A stretch of 64,000 nucleotides of DNA, from assembly GCF_030272615.1 (NCBI RefSeq), contig NC_081406.1, positions 461,180,072 to 461,244,071 of the forward strand, written 5' to 3'. The translations under genes were made by a program, and so were the position numbers. The DNA is from Cryptomeria japonica (lineage: Eukaryota; Streptophyta; Pinopsida; Cupressales; Cupressaceae). A model generated the notes under the pieces. That model searched no databases. It worked only from the letters and a program-made list of their open reading frames with translations, and was not told where the DNA came from. Of the stretch, positions 1 to 11,941 are shown piece by piece (position 1 is the stretch's first letter; each line of letters begins with the position of its first letter).

Positions 1-448
1 CACAAAGTTTCTATTGAAGTTAAACATCTCATCCATTATCATATTAACACATCATCAATCCATTCTAACTCTCAAAGCATCAAGAGGCTTTTGTCCTAAG
101 TTCTATTTCAATATTGCTTGAATCAAACACAAAAAAACTTCACTTTTTAGAGTGTCTCTACATATAGAATAAATTCATCCTAAGAGGCATCTCTATGCAG
201 GTTAAAACTAGTCTATGAGTGAATCCTCTCATTACTGGTAGTTAAGTCTATAACACATCTTAGATTTCTCTAAACCTTATCACATCACACTTTGTCAAAC
301 ACAACAAGCAATTCAAGAAAGAACTTTGGTAACATCTACCTTTAAGTAATAGAGATCCATATGCAAAGAAACCTACCAAACATAAATCTCTCATTTCATC
401 AAACTCATCATCATTTTCACCCAACTTCAACAAAAAATTGTAAACAAA
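1..448 (+). other. T1 leader upstream of gag
   Basis: AT-rich untranslated leader between the unseen 5' LTR and the gag start. No ORF of substance and no motif array is visible here. The last bases (acaaaATGGCT) give a good plant start context for gag. Confidence 0.5.
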
Positions 449-2032
449 ATGGCTCAAACTAGATCTAGAACTAGACAAATGGAAATTGAGGAAGAAGAGG
501 AGGAAAATATCAATGAATTCCAAGAAACCCTAGGAGGAAACGTAAATGATGAAAATCCAAGTACTCCTACTCCTACAACAATAGAAAGGGTACAACACAA
601 CCCTCTCTTTAATAGACTGTTTGATGAAATACTCAGGAGCAATGTTGATGCTCAGTTTTTAAGACTTGCTCAAGAAGGAGCCAAACTACCCTCTGACTTT
701 GATGTTGCACAACTAAGGCAAGCATCAGAATGACAAAGTCACAATGAGGAGGAAAGAGGTCGAGATCCCATCAGATACAACCTTCATCAAGGTAATCCAC
801 CACCTCCTCCTCCTCCAAATGAAATAGAAATGTTGTGGCAACAAGTTGAAAATCTCACCCAGCAACTTCATAGTGGTGTGAAAACTAATCAATTTTCACT
901 CAATGACATTTGTCCCTATCCCTTTGATAGGAGCCTTCATATTGTACCTTTTCCATGAGGGTTTGAAACAACCAAGTTTAAAAAATATAGAGGAAAAGGA
1001 GATCCTCGTGATCATGTTCGAGAATTCCATTCAACTTGCCTTGAAGTGGCATACGAGGATACATACCTAATGCACCTTTTTCCCCAAAGATTGGGAGGAA
1101 CAACCACATTATGGTTTTCCCGATTACCAGGTGGTATTAGGACATTTGAAGAACTCATCCAAAAGTTCCTGGCACATTACTCACACAACATTGAACGTGA
1201 TATCACCATGGCTGATCTATGTAACACTAAACAAAAACCAAGTGAACTATTTTCAGTCTTTCTACAACGATGGCGTTAAATGTCTAGCAGATGTTCTCTT
1301 CAGTTACTTGAACAAGAACTAGTGGAAATATTTATTTCCAACTTAAATGAAGAAATGGAATTTTACTTAGACATGAAAGACACAGATTCTTTCAATGACA
1401 TAATCACAAAAGGCTTGAAATGTGAGCAGGCTCTCATCAAGAAAGGACTTATCAAAATATACAATGAACCAAAGGATGGCCCTCATCCATGCTTCAATAG
1501 TGACAAGCCTAACTTCTAGAACAAAAACAAAAATATCGTCAACGACGGGGTTGTGGATGCAAGAACTATCAAAAGTGCACAACCTGTGGTTCGATTTGCA
1601 GGACAGAACCCCCCACCCAAGAATAACATAGTTGCTCCTTCAAATAAAGGATGCAACACATCTCAAGAGGAATCTAGACAACGTCAACAAAATTTTAAAC
1701 CAAAACGAACATACGCTCCCTTAGGGGAACCCATCGAAATAGTGTTACGTCAGTTGGTTTCTCAAAATCTGGTTACCTTACCCAAAACATCAAATTATCA
1801 ACCTCAAGTCAAACCTTCATGGTGGAGGGATACTGAACATTGTGATTTCCATCAAGGGAAAGGGCATAAGACAAGCAATTGTCATAAATTGAAAGATCTT
1901 ATTCAGGATCTTATTGACCGAGGTGAAATTGAAATCGAAGGACATGACCCAAAGACAACAAACAATGATCATCTGATGTTTAAAAATCCACTTCCATCAC
2001 AAGATCAAAGGGGTCCTTCCACTTTAGGGTGA
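449..2032 (+). pseudogene. gag: T1 gag (nucleocapsid polyprotein), stop-interrupted
   Basis: Gag forms the particle that packages element RNA. The ATG at 449 begins MAQTRSRTRQ and has a counterpart (MPIVTRSQQ) in element C. One frame runs through to 2032 and on into the protease with only point stops (about 731, 956, 1277, 1517), so there is no frameshift. The retrotransposon gag core spans about 916-1450: an FDGKGDP-like entry (KYRGKGDPRDH), then LMHLFPQRLGG, TLWFSRLPGG and FLQRWR. A zinc-knuckle variant C-x2-H-x4-H-x4-C (CDFHQGKGHKTSNC) lies at about 1841-1882. An acidic segment near residues 12-20 of the start resembles no known domain. Four or more stops mean it is not functional. Confidence 0.85.
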
Positions 2033-2053
2033 AACACAAATACCACCAATTAT

Positions 2054-2932
2054 ATGCAAGCCGCATATAATTTCACTATGAATCACCTATATGATGCCAG
2101 TGAACAAATTGCAACTATTACCATCAAAAATCCTAGCTCCACTTGCAATGTTGTTACATGTCAGAAAAAGATTACCATAAAAGCAGCTCCACAAGGCACC
2201 CTATCTATGCCAAAGCAATATAACCTTGTGGACCAATTAGACAAAATGCCCGCACTAATATCTATCTTAGAGATATTGTGCCTATCTCCATCCCATAAAA
2301 CAATCTTGGATCAAGCTCTCCAAGAGGCGTCAATCCCTATAAACCTAAATACAGATCCGTTTCAACCCACGCTTGGAAATCTAAGGTCATCACCTTGTCT
2401 CACTTTCTTTGAAAGTGATAACTCATCCTTCCAGCAACTTCACAACGCCTCACTCCACATTGAAGGGTTTATCAACCAACATAGGATCAAGTGAATCTTG
2501 ATCAATAATGGAGTAGGGCTGAATATATGTACACTACAATTAGTTACAGCTTTAGGATATGCAATTGAATCAGTGGATCCCTGAAAGAAGATCACAATCA
2601 AAGCCTATGATGATGCAGAGCATTCATCCAAAGGAGTTGTTTTGCTACCAATCCGAGTGGGCCCTGTGGTGAAACACATCATCTGTCAAGTTCTAGAGCT
2701 TCCTTTATCATATAATTTGTTGTTAGGAAGACCTTGGATACACACCATGCAAGCCATCCAATCCACCTACCATCAGTGTATCAAGTTCCCGCATAATGGT
2801 GTAGAGATCACAATCCTAGGCGATGCAAACCCCTTTTCATATTGTCATAATATCAGCCATCAACCAGAGATTACTGTCATAATTCCAGCCTCTCTTTCTA
2901 GTTCAAACACCACTATACCTAAGAAAAAGTAG
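2054..2932 (+). pseudogene. T1 aspartic protease region, degenerate
   Basis: Retropepsin region that would process Gag-Pol. It continues in the gag frame. Recognisable pieces are LINNGVGLN near 2499 (the catalytic-loop position, where element C has LIDGVVGLN, so the Asp appears to be Asn), KKITIKAYDD near 2587, and YNLLLGRPWIHTMQAI at about 2710-2758, the conserved C-terminal protease block of Tat elements, followed by STYHQCIKFP. In-frame stops (near 2492 and 2582) split it. The lost aspartate and the stops indicate an inactive enzyme. Confidence 0.75.
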
Positions 2933-3177
2933 CTTAAGATGAAAATAATAGAGGAATGTCTTGGGGAATACAAATTGAGTCAACTCTTTTGTGTGGGACA
3001 AATGCCTACTTCTCCTAGGACACATGGAAAACCTCAACAGTTACTTCAAATGCCACTGGTCAAAGCAACATGTACTTTGACGTCATTCATCCTTGGAAAG
3101 AGTCAAGAAGAAGAGACAAGAGATGAGGACTTAGAAAAATGGATCTATAAAGACCCAATCACCATGGACATCCCACA

Positions 3178-3369
3178 AGCTAAGCTTCCTATAGATCAAT
3201 ATGGCAAAGGCCTTCTCATTATGCAAAGAATAGGTTATGATGGTTAGAGTGCTTTGGGACCTTGCAAGAAAGGAAGACATGAACTGCTACAGTCAGAATT
3301 AAAGCCCAAAGATAACACTGGCCTAGGCTTTCAAAAGGAGATCCTTCCTCGGATCAGATTCAAATAGAA
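3178..3369 (+). pseudogene. T1 G-patch domain between protease and RT
   Basis: G-patch is a short glycine-rich RNA-binding or helicase-activating module. In the gag frame the pattern is QYGKGLLIMQRIGYDG, a stop at 3245, then SALGPCKKGRHELL and NTGLGFQ. That matches the G-patch spacing (hydrophobic-MGY-G-GLG...GLGF). Element C has the same module at about 44425-44575 with a better MGYNGKGPIG core. The stop and the weakened GxGLG in T1 show decay. Its retention in two subfamilies between protease and RT suggests it was part of the original polyprotein. Confidence 0.7.
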
Positions 3370-4461
3370 ACCCAACAAACCACTATATCGGCCTATTACA
3401 AAGAGGTCACCTTTGATTATAAAAGCAACATCAAACACCATAGCAACTGCCCCATTAAGGCTAAAAATCCTAGCACAACCATCTACAATTCCCATCATCC
3501 CACCAATCAAACCAATAACCCCATCAGCAGCAGTAATAACATCAATAGCACCATTAGCAGCAGCAACTGAATCAGAACCCACAATAGTATCAACACCACC
3601 AACAATTCCAGTAGAAGCAGTAGAGTCAACACTACCGATACTCCTCATATCAAATTTGTTGATCCCCATAATCCTTCCTGTAGAACCAATCATTCATCTA
3701 CAAAGGTACATCAACATATCACACCTGCAGTGTTTAACTCAAAGGATATCCCAGTATGGTATAGTAATCGGTTACTAGAAAGTGACTTAGAGACCAACTC
3801 GCATGAGTGGGAATTTGAATCAGTGTAGCTTAATACTTTAGATGATGAAGACACATCACTACCCCCACCCCGCAAAGATATCCCTATTTACGGAGAAGCA
3901 TAGATAAAGACCTCTTGGGTTCCTGAACCGGAAACTTCTTCCACAGACCCTACATCACATCCTACACCTGATTCTGACAAGGAGAGTACCATCAACAACC
4001 TTCACCACAACATCTTAACCCTCACTGACACATCTAACAAACTCAACCTAATCGATGAGGTAATGCCCATTATACATCCTGAACTCATCGAATGGAACCA
4101 ACCTAATCCCCCATTTCTTGACCATTTCCAAAATGATGAGGCGATCATTGACTTTTTGGAACTACTGGATAACATACCAAGCAGGGATCACAAAGCTGGA
4201 TTCGCCATAGAACTTAATAGTGCAGCATACTTTGGGGCAGATGCCAAACATTGCAGCTGCAAAAATATAACAATAAAACATGGATCTTCCAGTGAAAACC
4301 ACACTGTGGCACTATTTGATCCCACAAAAGTAAAAAGAAAGAGCGTATCCAATGGTGAAAACCTCTCTGAGGTGCCTGAGGATGAAAGGTTTGACATCCT
4401 TCCCTCTAGTACATAGCAAGAATGGTCAACGATTCTCATTGAAGAAACCAAAGAATACAGC
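3370..4461 (+). other. T1 spacer between G-patch and RT
   Basis: Low-complexity coding spacer. About 3413-3778 encodes a Pro/Ile/Thr/Ala-rich tract (repeated TIP, PIIP and PTI words). A frameshift between about 3780 and 4060 moves the reading frame. From 4063 an acidic segment begins MPIIHPELIEWNQPN and corresponds to LVFPDLIDWDKPE in element C. This variable linker before RT has no catalytic motif. Confidence 0.6.
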
Positions 4462-5814
4462 GTGGGGACTCTTGAAACTCCTCACCACATACATCTGGCA
4501 TCTCTTTTGACTTCAGAGGAGCAACCTAAGTTTGTAGAGTTCTTCCAAAAGCGTCAGATCAACTTTGCATGGTCATATGCAGACATGCTTGGTCTTGATC
4601 CGGATTTAGTCATGCATCACCTCACCATCGCAGAAGGAGCCAAACTTGTCAAATATAAACTTCGCAAGACGCATCCTCAAATTGCAGTACTAGTCAAAGT
4701 AGAACTTAAGAAACTCCTAGATGTTCATTTTATTACACCAATTGATTATGCAGATTGGATATCCAATATTGTGTTTGTCGGCAAACCAAATGGGGGCATC
4801 CGTATATGTACTGACTTTAGAGATCTGAACAAAGCATGTCCTAAAGATGAATTCCCCCTACCAAACATCAACATAATAGTGGACCTAATAATAGGACATG
4901 TCATGCTTTCACTCATGGATGGATTTTTTAGGATACAATCAGATAAAGATCGCACAAGAGGATCAACATAAGATGACCTTCACATGTCCATGGGGAACAT
5001 ACTGCTGGAATGTAATACCTTTTGGTCTAAGGAATGCAGGAGTGACCTATCAACAAGCAATGACCACCATATTCCATGACATGATTCATACCATAATGGA
5101 AGATTATGTTGATGACTTACTAGCAAAATCACTCACAAGAGAAGGTCATCTAGAAATATTAGAGAAAATCTTTGACAAACTCAAACAATATCATGTGCGA
5201 CTCAACCCAAACAAATGTGTCTTTGGAGTAACCTCGAGGAAACTTCTAGGATACATTGTCTCAAGCAAAGGTATTGAGGTCGACCCAGCAAAAGTCATGG
5301 CAATCATGGACATGCCACCTCTAAGGAACATCAGTCAGCTAAGGACACTACAAGGGTGGCTTAATCCATCCAAAGATTCATTGCACAACTGGCAAATAAG
5401 TGTCACCCCTTTACACACCTGTTACAGAAGAATACCCACTTTCAATGGGATACCAGATGCTAGCAAGCATTCCAGATGCTTAAAGACTATCTCATGAATA
5501 CTCCATTTCTGATCCCACCAGATCCGAGTAGACCTCTATTAATCTATATTTTAGAAACAAGTACGGCATTGGGTGTACTACTAGAACAAAATAATGCAGA
5601 CGGGAAAGAGTGCACTATTTACTACATCTCTCACACACTAGTTGGCTATGAACTCAATTACACACCTATTAAACAGGCTTGCCTAGCAGTAATCTTGGCA
5701 GCCACTAAGCTGAGACACTATCTGTTGACACATAAAGTACAACTCATTGCAAAGATTGATCCACTCAAGTATTTACTCAGCAAGGTAGCATTGACAGGCC
5801 GCTTGGCCAAATGA
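4462..5814 (+). pseudogene. pol: T1 reverse transcriptase plus RNase H (Ty3/gypsy type)
   Basis: RT copies element RNA into cDNA. Visible blocks are WISNIVFVGKPNGGIRICTD, FRDLNKACPKDEFPLP, the MDGF block, then after a frameshift near 4925 GYNQIKIAQEDQ, TFTCPWGTYCWNVIPFGLRN and the active site EDYVDDLLAKS (about 5098-5130). YVDD is intact. A second frameshift near 5360 returns to the first frame, which runs into the RT-linked RNase H (LGVLLEQNNADGKE, ISHTLVGYELNYTPIKQACLAV), ending at a stop at 5812. Two frameshifts and the stop inactivate it. Confidence 0.9.
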
Positions 5815-6399
5815 GTGATGATCCTCAGTGAATTTGACATCGAGTATGTGGACCATAAAGCTATCAAAGGACAAGTCATTATAGATCAGTTGGTCGATGC
5901 ACCACTCATAGGTGATCATCCTCTCATTTCCAATTTTCTAGATGAAGAGATATTCATGATCACAACATGGAAATTATACTTTGATGGTTCATACACTAGA
6001 CATGGCTTGGGGGCAACCATTTTTTTTATCACACCTCAAGGTGACAGCTTCCCGAAGTCTTACAGGCTCACATTTCCATGCACAAACAACATAGCAGAGT
6101 ATGAGGCCTTGATCATAGGACTCAAGCTAGCCATACAATGGAAGTTACAAGAACTGCAAGTATATGGAGACTCCCAACTAGTCATTCGACAAGCAACTGA
6201 CAAATATTAGACTAAAGATGAAAAACTCATGTCGTACAAACAAATGGTGGATAAATTCAAGACATCATTCACTACTATAACCTTTGAGCAGATACCTAGA
6301 GATCAGGTTCGAGCTGCTGACACTATGGCTACTATCGCATCTCTCCTAGATCTTCCACAAAATTCAACACATTACGAGTTCTTGGTCGAACAGCTTTGG
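5815..6399 (+). pseudogene. T1 second (archaeal-type) RNase H
   Basis: This extra RNase H distinguishes Tat elements from other plant Ty3/gypsy lineages. The acidic residues can be placed: Asp in YFDGSYTRHG (about 5981), Glu in AEYEAL, Asp in YGDSQLVIRQ, and the fourth Asp in AADTMAT. A stop at 6208-6210 interrupts it, but the frame is kept from the RT RNase H through into integrase. The linker before it (EFDIEYVDHKAIKGQ) matches element C. Confidence 0.85.
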
Positions 6400-7719
6400 A
6401 TTCCCACTTATGATATCCCTGAATCTGAGATGATATGTTGCCTTATTAGTTCTGAATCCCCATGGTATGGTGAATTTTACACCTACCTCCATTATCACAT
6501 ACTTCCTCCTAACCAATCGAATAACCAACATAAGACTTTCATTCGCCAAACCGCTCGATATACCATTATTGCTGAAACCCTATACCAACGCAATCTTGAT
6601 GGCACTCTCCTTTGATGTCTAGAATAGGATGAGATAACAAAGGCCTTGGAAGAGGTACATGAAGGAATTTGTGGAACTCATGCAAGCGGTCCATAACAAG
6701 CCAAGAAACTCCTGTGCACTGGATACTATTGGCCATCTATGGAAAAAGACTCCTACTACTTTGTCAAAAAGTGCAAGAAATGCCAAGTTCATGGAGACCT
6801 AATACTATCACCAGCACAGGAATTGCAACCGATCACAAGACCATGGCCTTTTTGTCAATGGGGCCTTGACCTTGTGGGTAAAATCCATCCATCTTAATCC
6901 AATGGCCACAAATTCATTATTACCACCACCGAATACTTCACAAAGTGGATCAAGGTTGTTCCACTTACCCACGTTACCGACAAGAAGATTGCCTCATTCA
7001 TCCTCAATTACATCATCTACCGGTATGGTGTACACATGTCCATCATCACATATAATGGTATTCCTTTAAAAAATTAGGATATCCGTGAACTCTGTGAGAA
7101 ATTTCACATCGAACACTTCTTTTCCACTCCCTATTACCCACAAGGAAATGGTCAGGCCAAAGCATCAAACAAAAACATAATGAGAATCCTCAAAAAGATA
7201 GTTAATAATGTCGATCGTGATTGACATGTTCAATTGAATCCAGCAATATGGGCATATTGAACTAGCATTCGAACCCCTACAGGCGCAACTCCCTACTCAC
7301 TAGTCTATGGTGCAGAGGCTATCTTACCTATTGAGGTTGAGATACCATCACTACAAGTTTCCTTCCATAATCTCATAGATGATGAAGCATACAGGGTCTC
7401 ACATCTTCAGGACTTATAGCTCCTTGATGAGAAACAACAAGCTGCATACAATCACCTCAAAGCCTATCAACAGGGTATGAGTAGAAGCTACAATCACCGA
7501 GTTAGACCTCATAAATTTGAGGTAGGTGATCTTGTTCTTCAAGAGAATCCCCGTAACCAACCCAACTGAGAACATCAGGGAAAGTTTGAATCAAACTGGC
7601 TGGGTCCATATGTTATCATTATTGTATTTGGGTATGGGGCATATTAGTTGGCTACATCCAAAGGAGAACCACTAGCAGATCCAATCAACAACATGCACCT
7701 AAAATGGTTTTATACATAA
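6400..7719 (+). pseudogene. T1 integrase with altered catalytic triad
   Basis: Integrase would join cDNA to the chromosome. One uninterrupted frame with about nine stops runs to 7719. The HHCC zinc domain is visible (EVHEGICGTH ... CKKCQVHG, about 6653-6797). Of the core triad, the first Asp is present in WGLDLVGKI (about 6861). The second position reads ITYNG (Tyr instead of Asp, about 7046). Exactly 35 residues later the Glu position is Lys (NGQAKASNK, about 7153). The C-terminal domain has GDLVLQENPRN and KFESNWLGPYVI. The same two substitutions occur in element C, so they are older than either copy's stop codons. Confidence 0.88.
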
Positions 7720-8457
7720 GCTGCACAGAGCATCAGGTTCCCATTCATACTGGAAAAACACCAAAAACATTCAGATAAATGACCTGAAGAAAATACAAAA
7801 AACATCAAAATAGTAAAGAAAAATCATGCATCCAAACGGTGAACAACCACTCCGGTGGTAGCTTGGGTAAGTACGATGGTGAAAACCTGGCAAATAGGCA
7901 CCACTCGTAAAGGCTATGGCTCCATTGTTTTTTAGACTTGTTGCAATCATGTTCATTGCATCCACTCATCCATCCGTCCAAAACATTGCTGGTTCTTGAT
8001 CTGTAATCCAGGATAGTACTTCATGCATCTAGCATCCCGCTTTTTCATAGTCATGTCTAAACTAGGGGCAATACCCTTAATCTAGTTTGATGGAAGTAGA
8101 TACTATATTGTTTTGTGATTCACTGAGTTCTTCATTTGAAAACTATCTCACAAAATCCAAAAACATTAAAAAACAATCATCACAATACCAAAATAAACAT
8201 TGGAAAAATTGTCTCAAAATACCAAAAAACATTCAAAACTATCTTAAAAAATCCAAAAACATCAGAAAACATAAAAAATCAATCAAAAACATAGCAACAC
8301 CCTGTAAATACTTTTTTTCAAAGCAGATACCAAACAAACATTGTGAAATACTCCAACAATGACCACTTATCCAATCAACCAAACAATCAACATCAAACAC
8401 GCAAACTCTCTTAACAAGGCTGCATCCTTCCTTACCAAGAAACAAATGATAACTCAA
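7720..8457 (+). other. T1 3' region, A-rich, no gene seen
   Basis: Starts right after the integrase stop. About 8130-8310 is A-rich with an imperfectly repeated word (aaaaaatccaaaaacat and variants, six or more copies). No coding signal beyond chance short ORFs. Confidence 0.5.
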
Positions 8458-10037
8458 TGATGAACAGATAGTACCAAACCGGTACTAAGGGGGGGGGTGG
8501 ATCAGTACAAAAAAAAACACAATCCTAAACTGGTTTGTCAGTAGACACTGTGCTTTGGCAGACAAACAGTAACACTGGTCTTAAACAGAGTACAACCGGC
8601 AAAACCTCGAATAACTGAGACAAGCATAAACCAGTTGACACTTATCTTTTCATACAATCTAATACTTCATTTCCATTTCACCTAGTGTATGAATAGGTAA
8701 TCTATCATCAAAGATATATAAACAGCTAGATCAACATGATTTACCTTAAGACACAAATCACTTAAACCATCACATGAATAACACCACACATGACACACAG
8801 ATTTTTAACATGGAAACCCAACTGGGAAAAACCACGGTGGGGATGAATACCCACAAGTTGTTTTTGAACTCTTTAGAAGTCTGCTCTGTTAGGAGCCTTG
8901 TTCGGTTAAAGACTGATACAATAGGTTCTGTTAGGAATCAATCCTATTAGGGATCACCCAGTTAAGGGATGGCTAGAATACCCTGTTAAGAGTTAAACCC
9001 TGTTAAAGGTTACCTTGTTAGAGGATTTCAAGAACTTAATGGTTTTGAGTCACCCTATTAAAGGATTTACGGTAAGCAAGTTAAAGCTACCATGTTAAGG
9101 GATTTCCTAACTATTGAAGTGGTTAGAGATCAGTAGGTATTACAATGATCTGATAACAACACTCAATGCTAATGCAGATCCGCTTAAGCTCCTCTTCACC
9201 TTCTGCACTTGCACTCTGCGGCATCACTTCTCTCCTCTGGTCTAGCAAGAATCACGTATCTCTTCACTTGGATACACACACACAACTTTTGCCAACAACC
9301 TCAGAAAGAAACATAACATTGACCTTATAGGAAACAGATAGGTTGGTAGCATAAACCCTAAACCTGTTTAGGTTAAGAAATTCAAACGGTACAATCCTGA
9401 CCATTGAGCACATTGCATTAATGCAACAGTCTTGAGCTAGTCTCAAGACATTCTCCATTGTTTGTTTTCCACCGCTTTCATGGGGGCTGATAACCCATCA
9501 CACGTTTTCACCATTTACAGACTTCACACATTCTTGAGGTAGATAGGAACAATCTCCTTCATGCAAGATCCTTCACGTGCACAAGGCTGACATGGAAACA
9601 TGATTTGTTCTTCATTACAATGCTTAACTCATCACACAAAGTCACCAGTTGAGTCACACAAGCTTGAAGCACTTCAACCAAAAACCTTGAAGTTGAGACT
9701 ACCACCCGATAGTCATACAAAGCTTCCATGTACCGGTTCTCATAACCACATGTCGGTTCACCTTGAACAAACACACCGCTTCACTTTGGCACATATACCG
9801 GTTCACAATGTTATACCGGTTCTCACATATATCAGTTCTTGGTAACATATCGGTTCTCTCTTCTTCATTATATTGACATTAATGACAACATACAATGTCA
9901 TCATGTTCTCATACCGGTTCACATAATGCCAGCAACAAAGATAAGATGACATTTTTCTTTGACAAGAAAGTTTTGTTTAAGCTATCAAATACTTGGTTAA
10001 TTTGTGGGTTATTTATTCATATCAGGTTCCTACAACA
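8458..10037 (-). repeat. Copia-type LTR remnant or solo LTR, minus strand
   Basis: Read on the minus strand this begins TGTTGTAGGAACC (10037) and ends near CTGTTCATCA (8458). Its downstream part is the reverse complement of the LTR of element D. The segments cccaactgggaaaaacca (about 8817-8834) and the gttaag/gttaaag ladder (8880-9120) mirror D's tggtttttcccaattggg and cctctaacaagg series. Several ACCGGTT words occur at 9730-9930, as CCGGT words do in D's LTR. No internal copia sequence is attached, so a solo LTR is likely. I could not see a matching target-site duplication (ctcaa on the left, ttgtt on the right), so the ends may be rearranged. Confidence 0.65.
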
Positions 10038-11941
10038 TTGTTTATGTATCTTCTATGAATTATTTTGATGAAGTACTGGGGCATGTCTTAATGGTGTCTA
10101 TGTGGGAAGTTTACTAAGCTACGTGATGTTATGTGAAATACAATCATAGATCACTGCGACTTGTTGACTACAGCATATACCTCGACCATATGAGCATGAA
10201 CCATTATCGAGGATCCATATTCTCTATTCATTATATATGTTGTTTGCTTACATGTATGATGCTCCATCCTTGGTTCCTAGTGCCTCATCCAAACTCAATA
10301 ATGGTTTATCCCTAATTACGGTATGAACTTGTCTTAGGATATGATCTGCAAAAAGATCAAGGAGGATGTTCCAAGTCATGCATGAAAGGAGATAATCCTT
10401 GTCTGTTCCACAAGCAATACTCAAGTCAACTTGATCCATTATATTAAGTTGCTCGTATTAACTTGCTATATCAAAATCCATGTAAAGCATACTCATGTCA
10501 TCTTGAATCATTATGTCAAGTTTCTTGTATTTTCTTACAACATTTTAAAAGCTCAATGATTAAAATAAAGCACTATGGATCGTCATTCCATCTCATCTAT
10601 TTATATTGCATTTCATTCCATATCGCCCATCCTTTTACTCATTCCTTATTCATATACATTGTTTTGTATTCAAGTGTGAACAAAGTTAATGGGAGTAGTT
10701 ATGTGAAAATTGAGCTGGTCTTGGATACAATCGTGATAGAGTACTCTGATACATCATCAGTGCATCATGCAAAGTCTAAACAAACTTGCATTCATCTATC
10801 ATGATCATATCATCATCATTACATTTAGTTGCATTTAGTACATTTCATATCATTTAGTTGCATTAAATTATATATAGTTCATTATCATTTGTTGATGTTA
10901 GTCTTTTTATATCATTTCATCATCGCATAATCATGACATTTAGATTCATTCATATGATACAAATGTCCTTGATTGTATTAGCTATTACTATGCATTCATT
11001 TAATATCATTTACAACTCATCATTTATTATCATTTAAACTTATTTACCATACATTTGTTTCGATTCCCATAGTTGCATACATTTATTTATCTATCCATTA
11101 GTTAAGTGCATTCATTATATTCATTTAGTATATACTTATACTCATTCATTTCATTTCATTTAGGATTCCTTACAAAAATGCATTCATTCTACTTTTTAAT
11201 TGCATTAAGGTGCAGTTACCCATGAGTTGCATTATCATTATCACTTCATCACATTTTTTTCACCATTTAGACTCATAAACCAAACCATTTGTTTCCACAT
11301 AGGTTAATACATTATCCATACATGTTCATTTAGAAATCATCATTTTAACATTTGTACTTTACATTTGTTACATTCATCTAACAAACATCTAGATGCATTT
11401 ACATATATAAATAATTCATTTACTACATTAATCCTAACATCATTGCATATCATTATCTCATTGTCTCATCAAACACAAAAATCCAAAAAACCATCATAAT
11501 CATCATTTTATTATGCATACATAATCATCATGGCATTACATACATAAGGCATTACATCACCAACACATCATGCACACATATATAAACCTGCATATACATC
11601 ATTAGCATCACATTCATAAAACATGCATATAGACATCATGTAGGCATAAATCATCATACAAACATGCATATAGGACTCAGCTCATAAACACATACATAAA
11701 GCAAGTACAACTATTCCATCTAAGCATAAAATCATAAAATCATCATCCTGCATAAGCATCCATACATGTCATCAAAATGCATATCATCACAAAAATATGG
11801 GATCTCCTCATATATCATATCATATCACCACAAATATACATGTATCAGAGTACAATGATGTCCAAAATATCGGCTAGCAAGAGCCATCCAAGACATAGTC
11901 CAAAATAACAATAATAAAATACATGCATACAAAATGCTCTC
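10038..11941 (+). other. T1 3' region: AT-rich with degenerate CATTTA/ATCAT repeats
   Basis: No gene is seen. About 10800-11860 is built from loosely repeated words (catttagttgcatt, tcatttat, catcat, atgcatat). Element C has a shorter counterpart at about 49900-50150 next to the 3' end of its antisense ORF, so the tract belongs to the element family and is not random host sequence. Confidence 0.55.

Noticed and set aside
3331-3693. Minus-strand Gly/Ile/Val-rich ORF of 120 codons
   Set aside because: Reverse-strand shadow of the Pro/Ile/Thr spacer of T1; composition-driven.
4462-7719. Endogenous pararetrovirus (caulimovirus-like) RT
   Set aside because: RT is followed by an archaeal RNase H and a D,D-35-E-type integrase between LTRs, with no movement or coat protein; this is a Ty3/gypsy retrotransposon.
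8453-10042. Target-site duplication around the minus-strand LTR remnant
   Set aside because: Flanks ctcaa and ttgtt do not match in any reasonable alignment, so no duplication is claimed.
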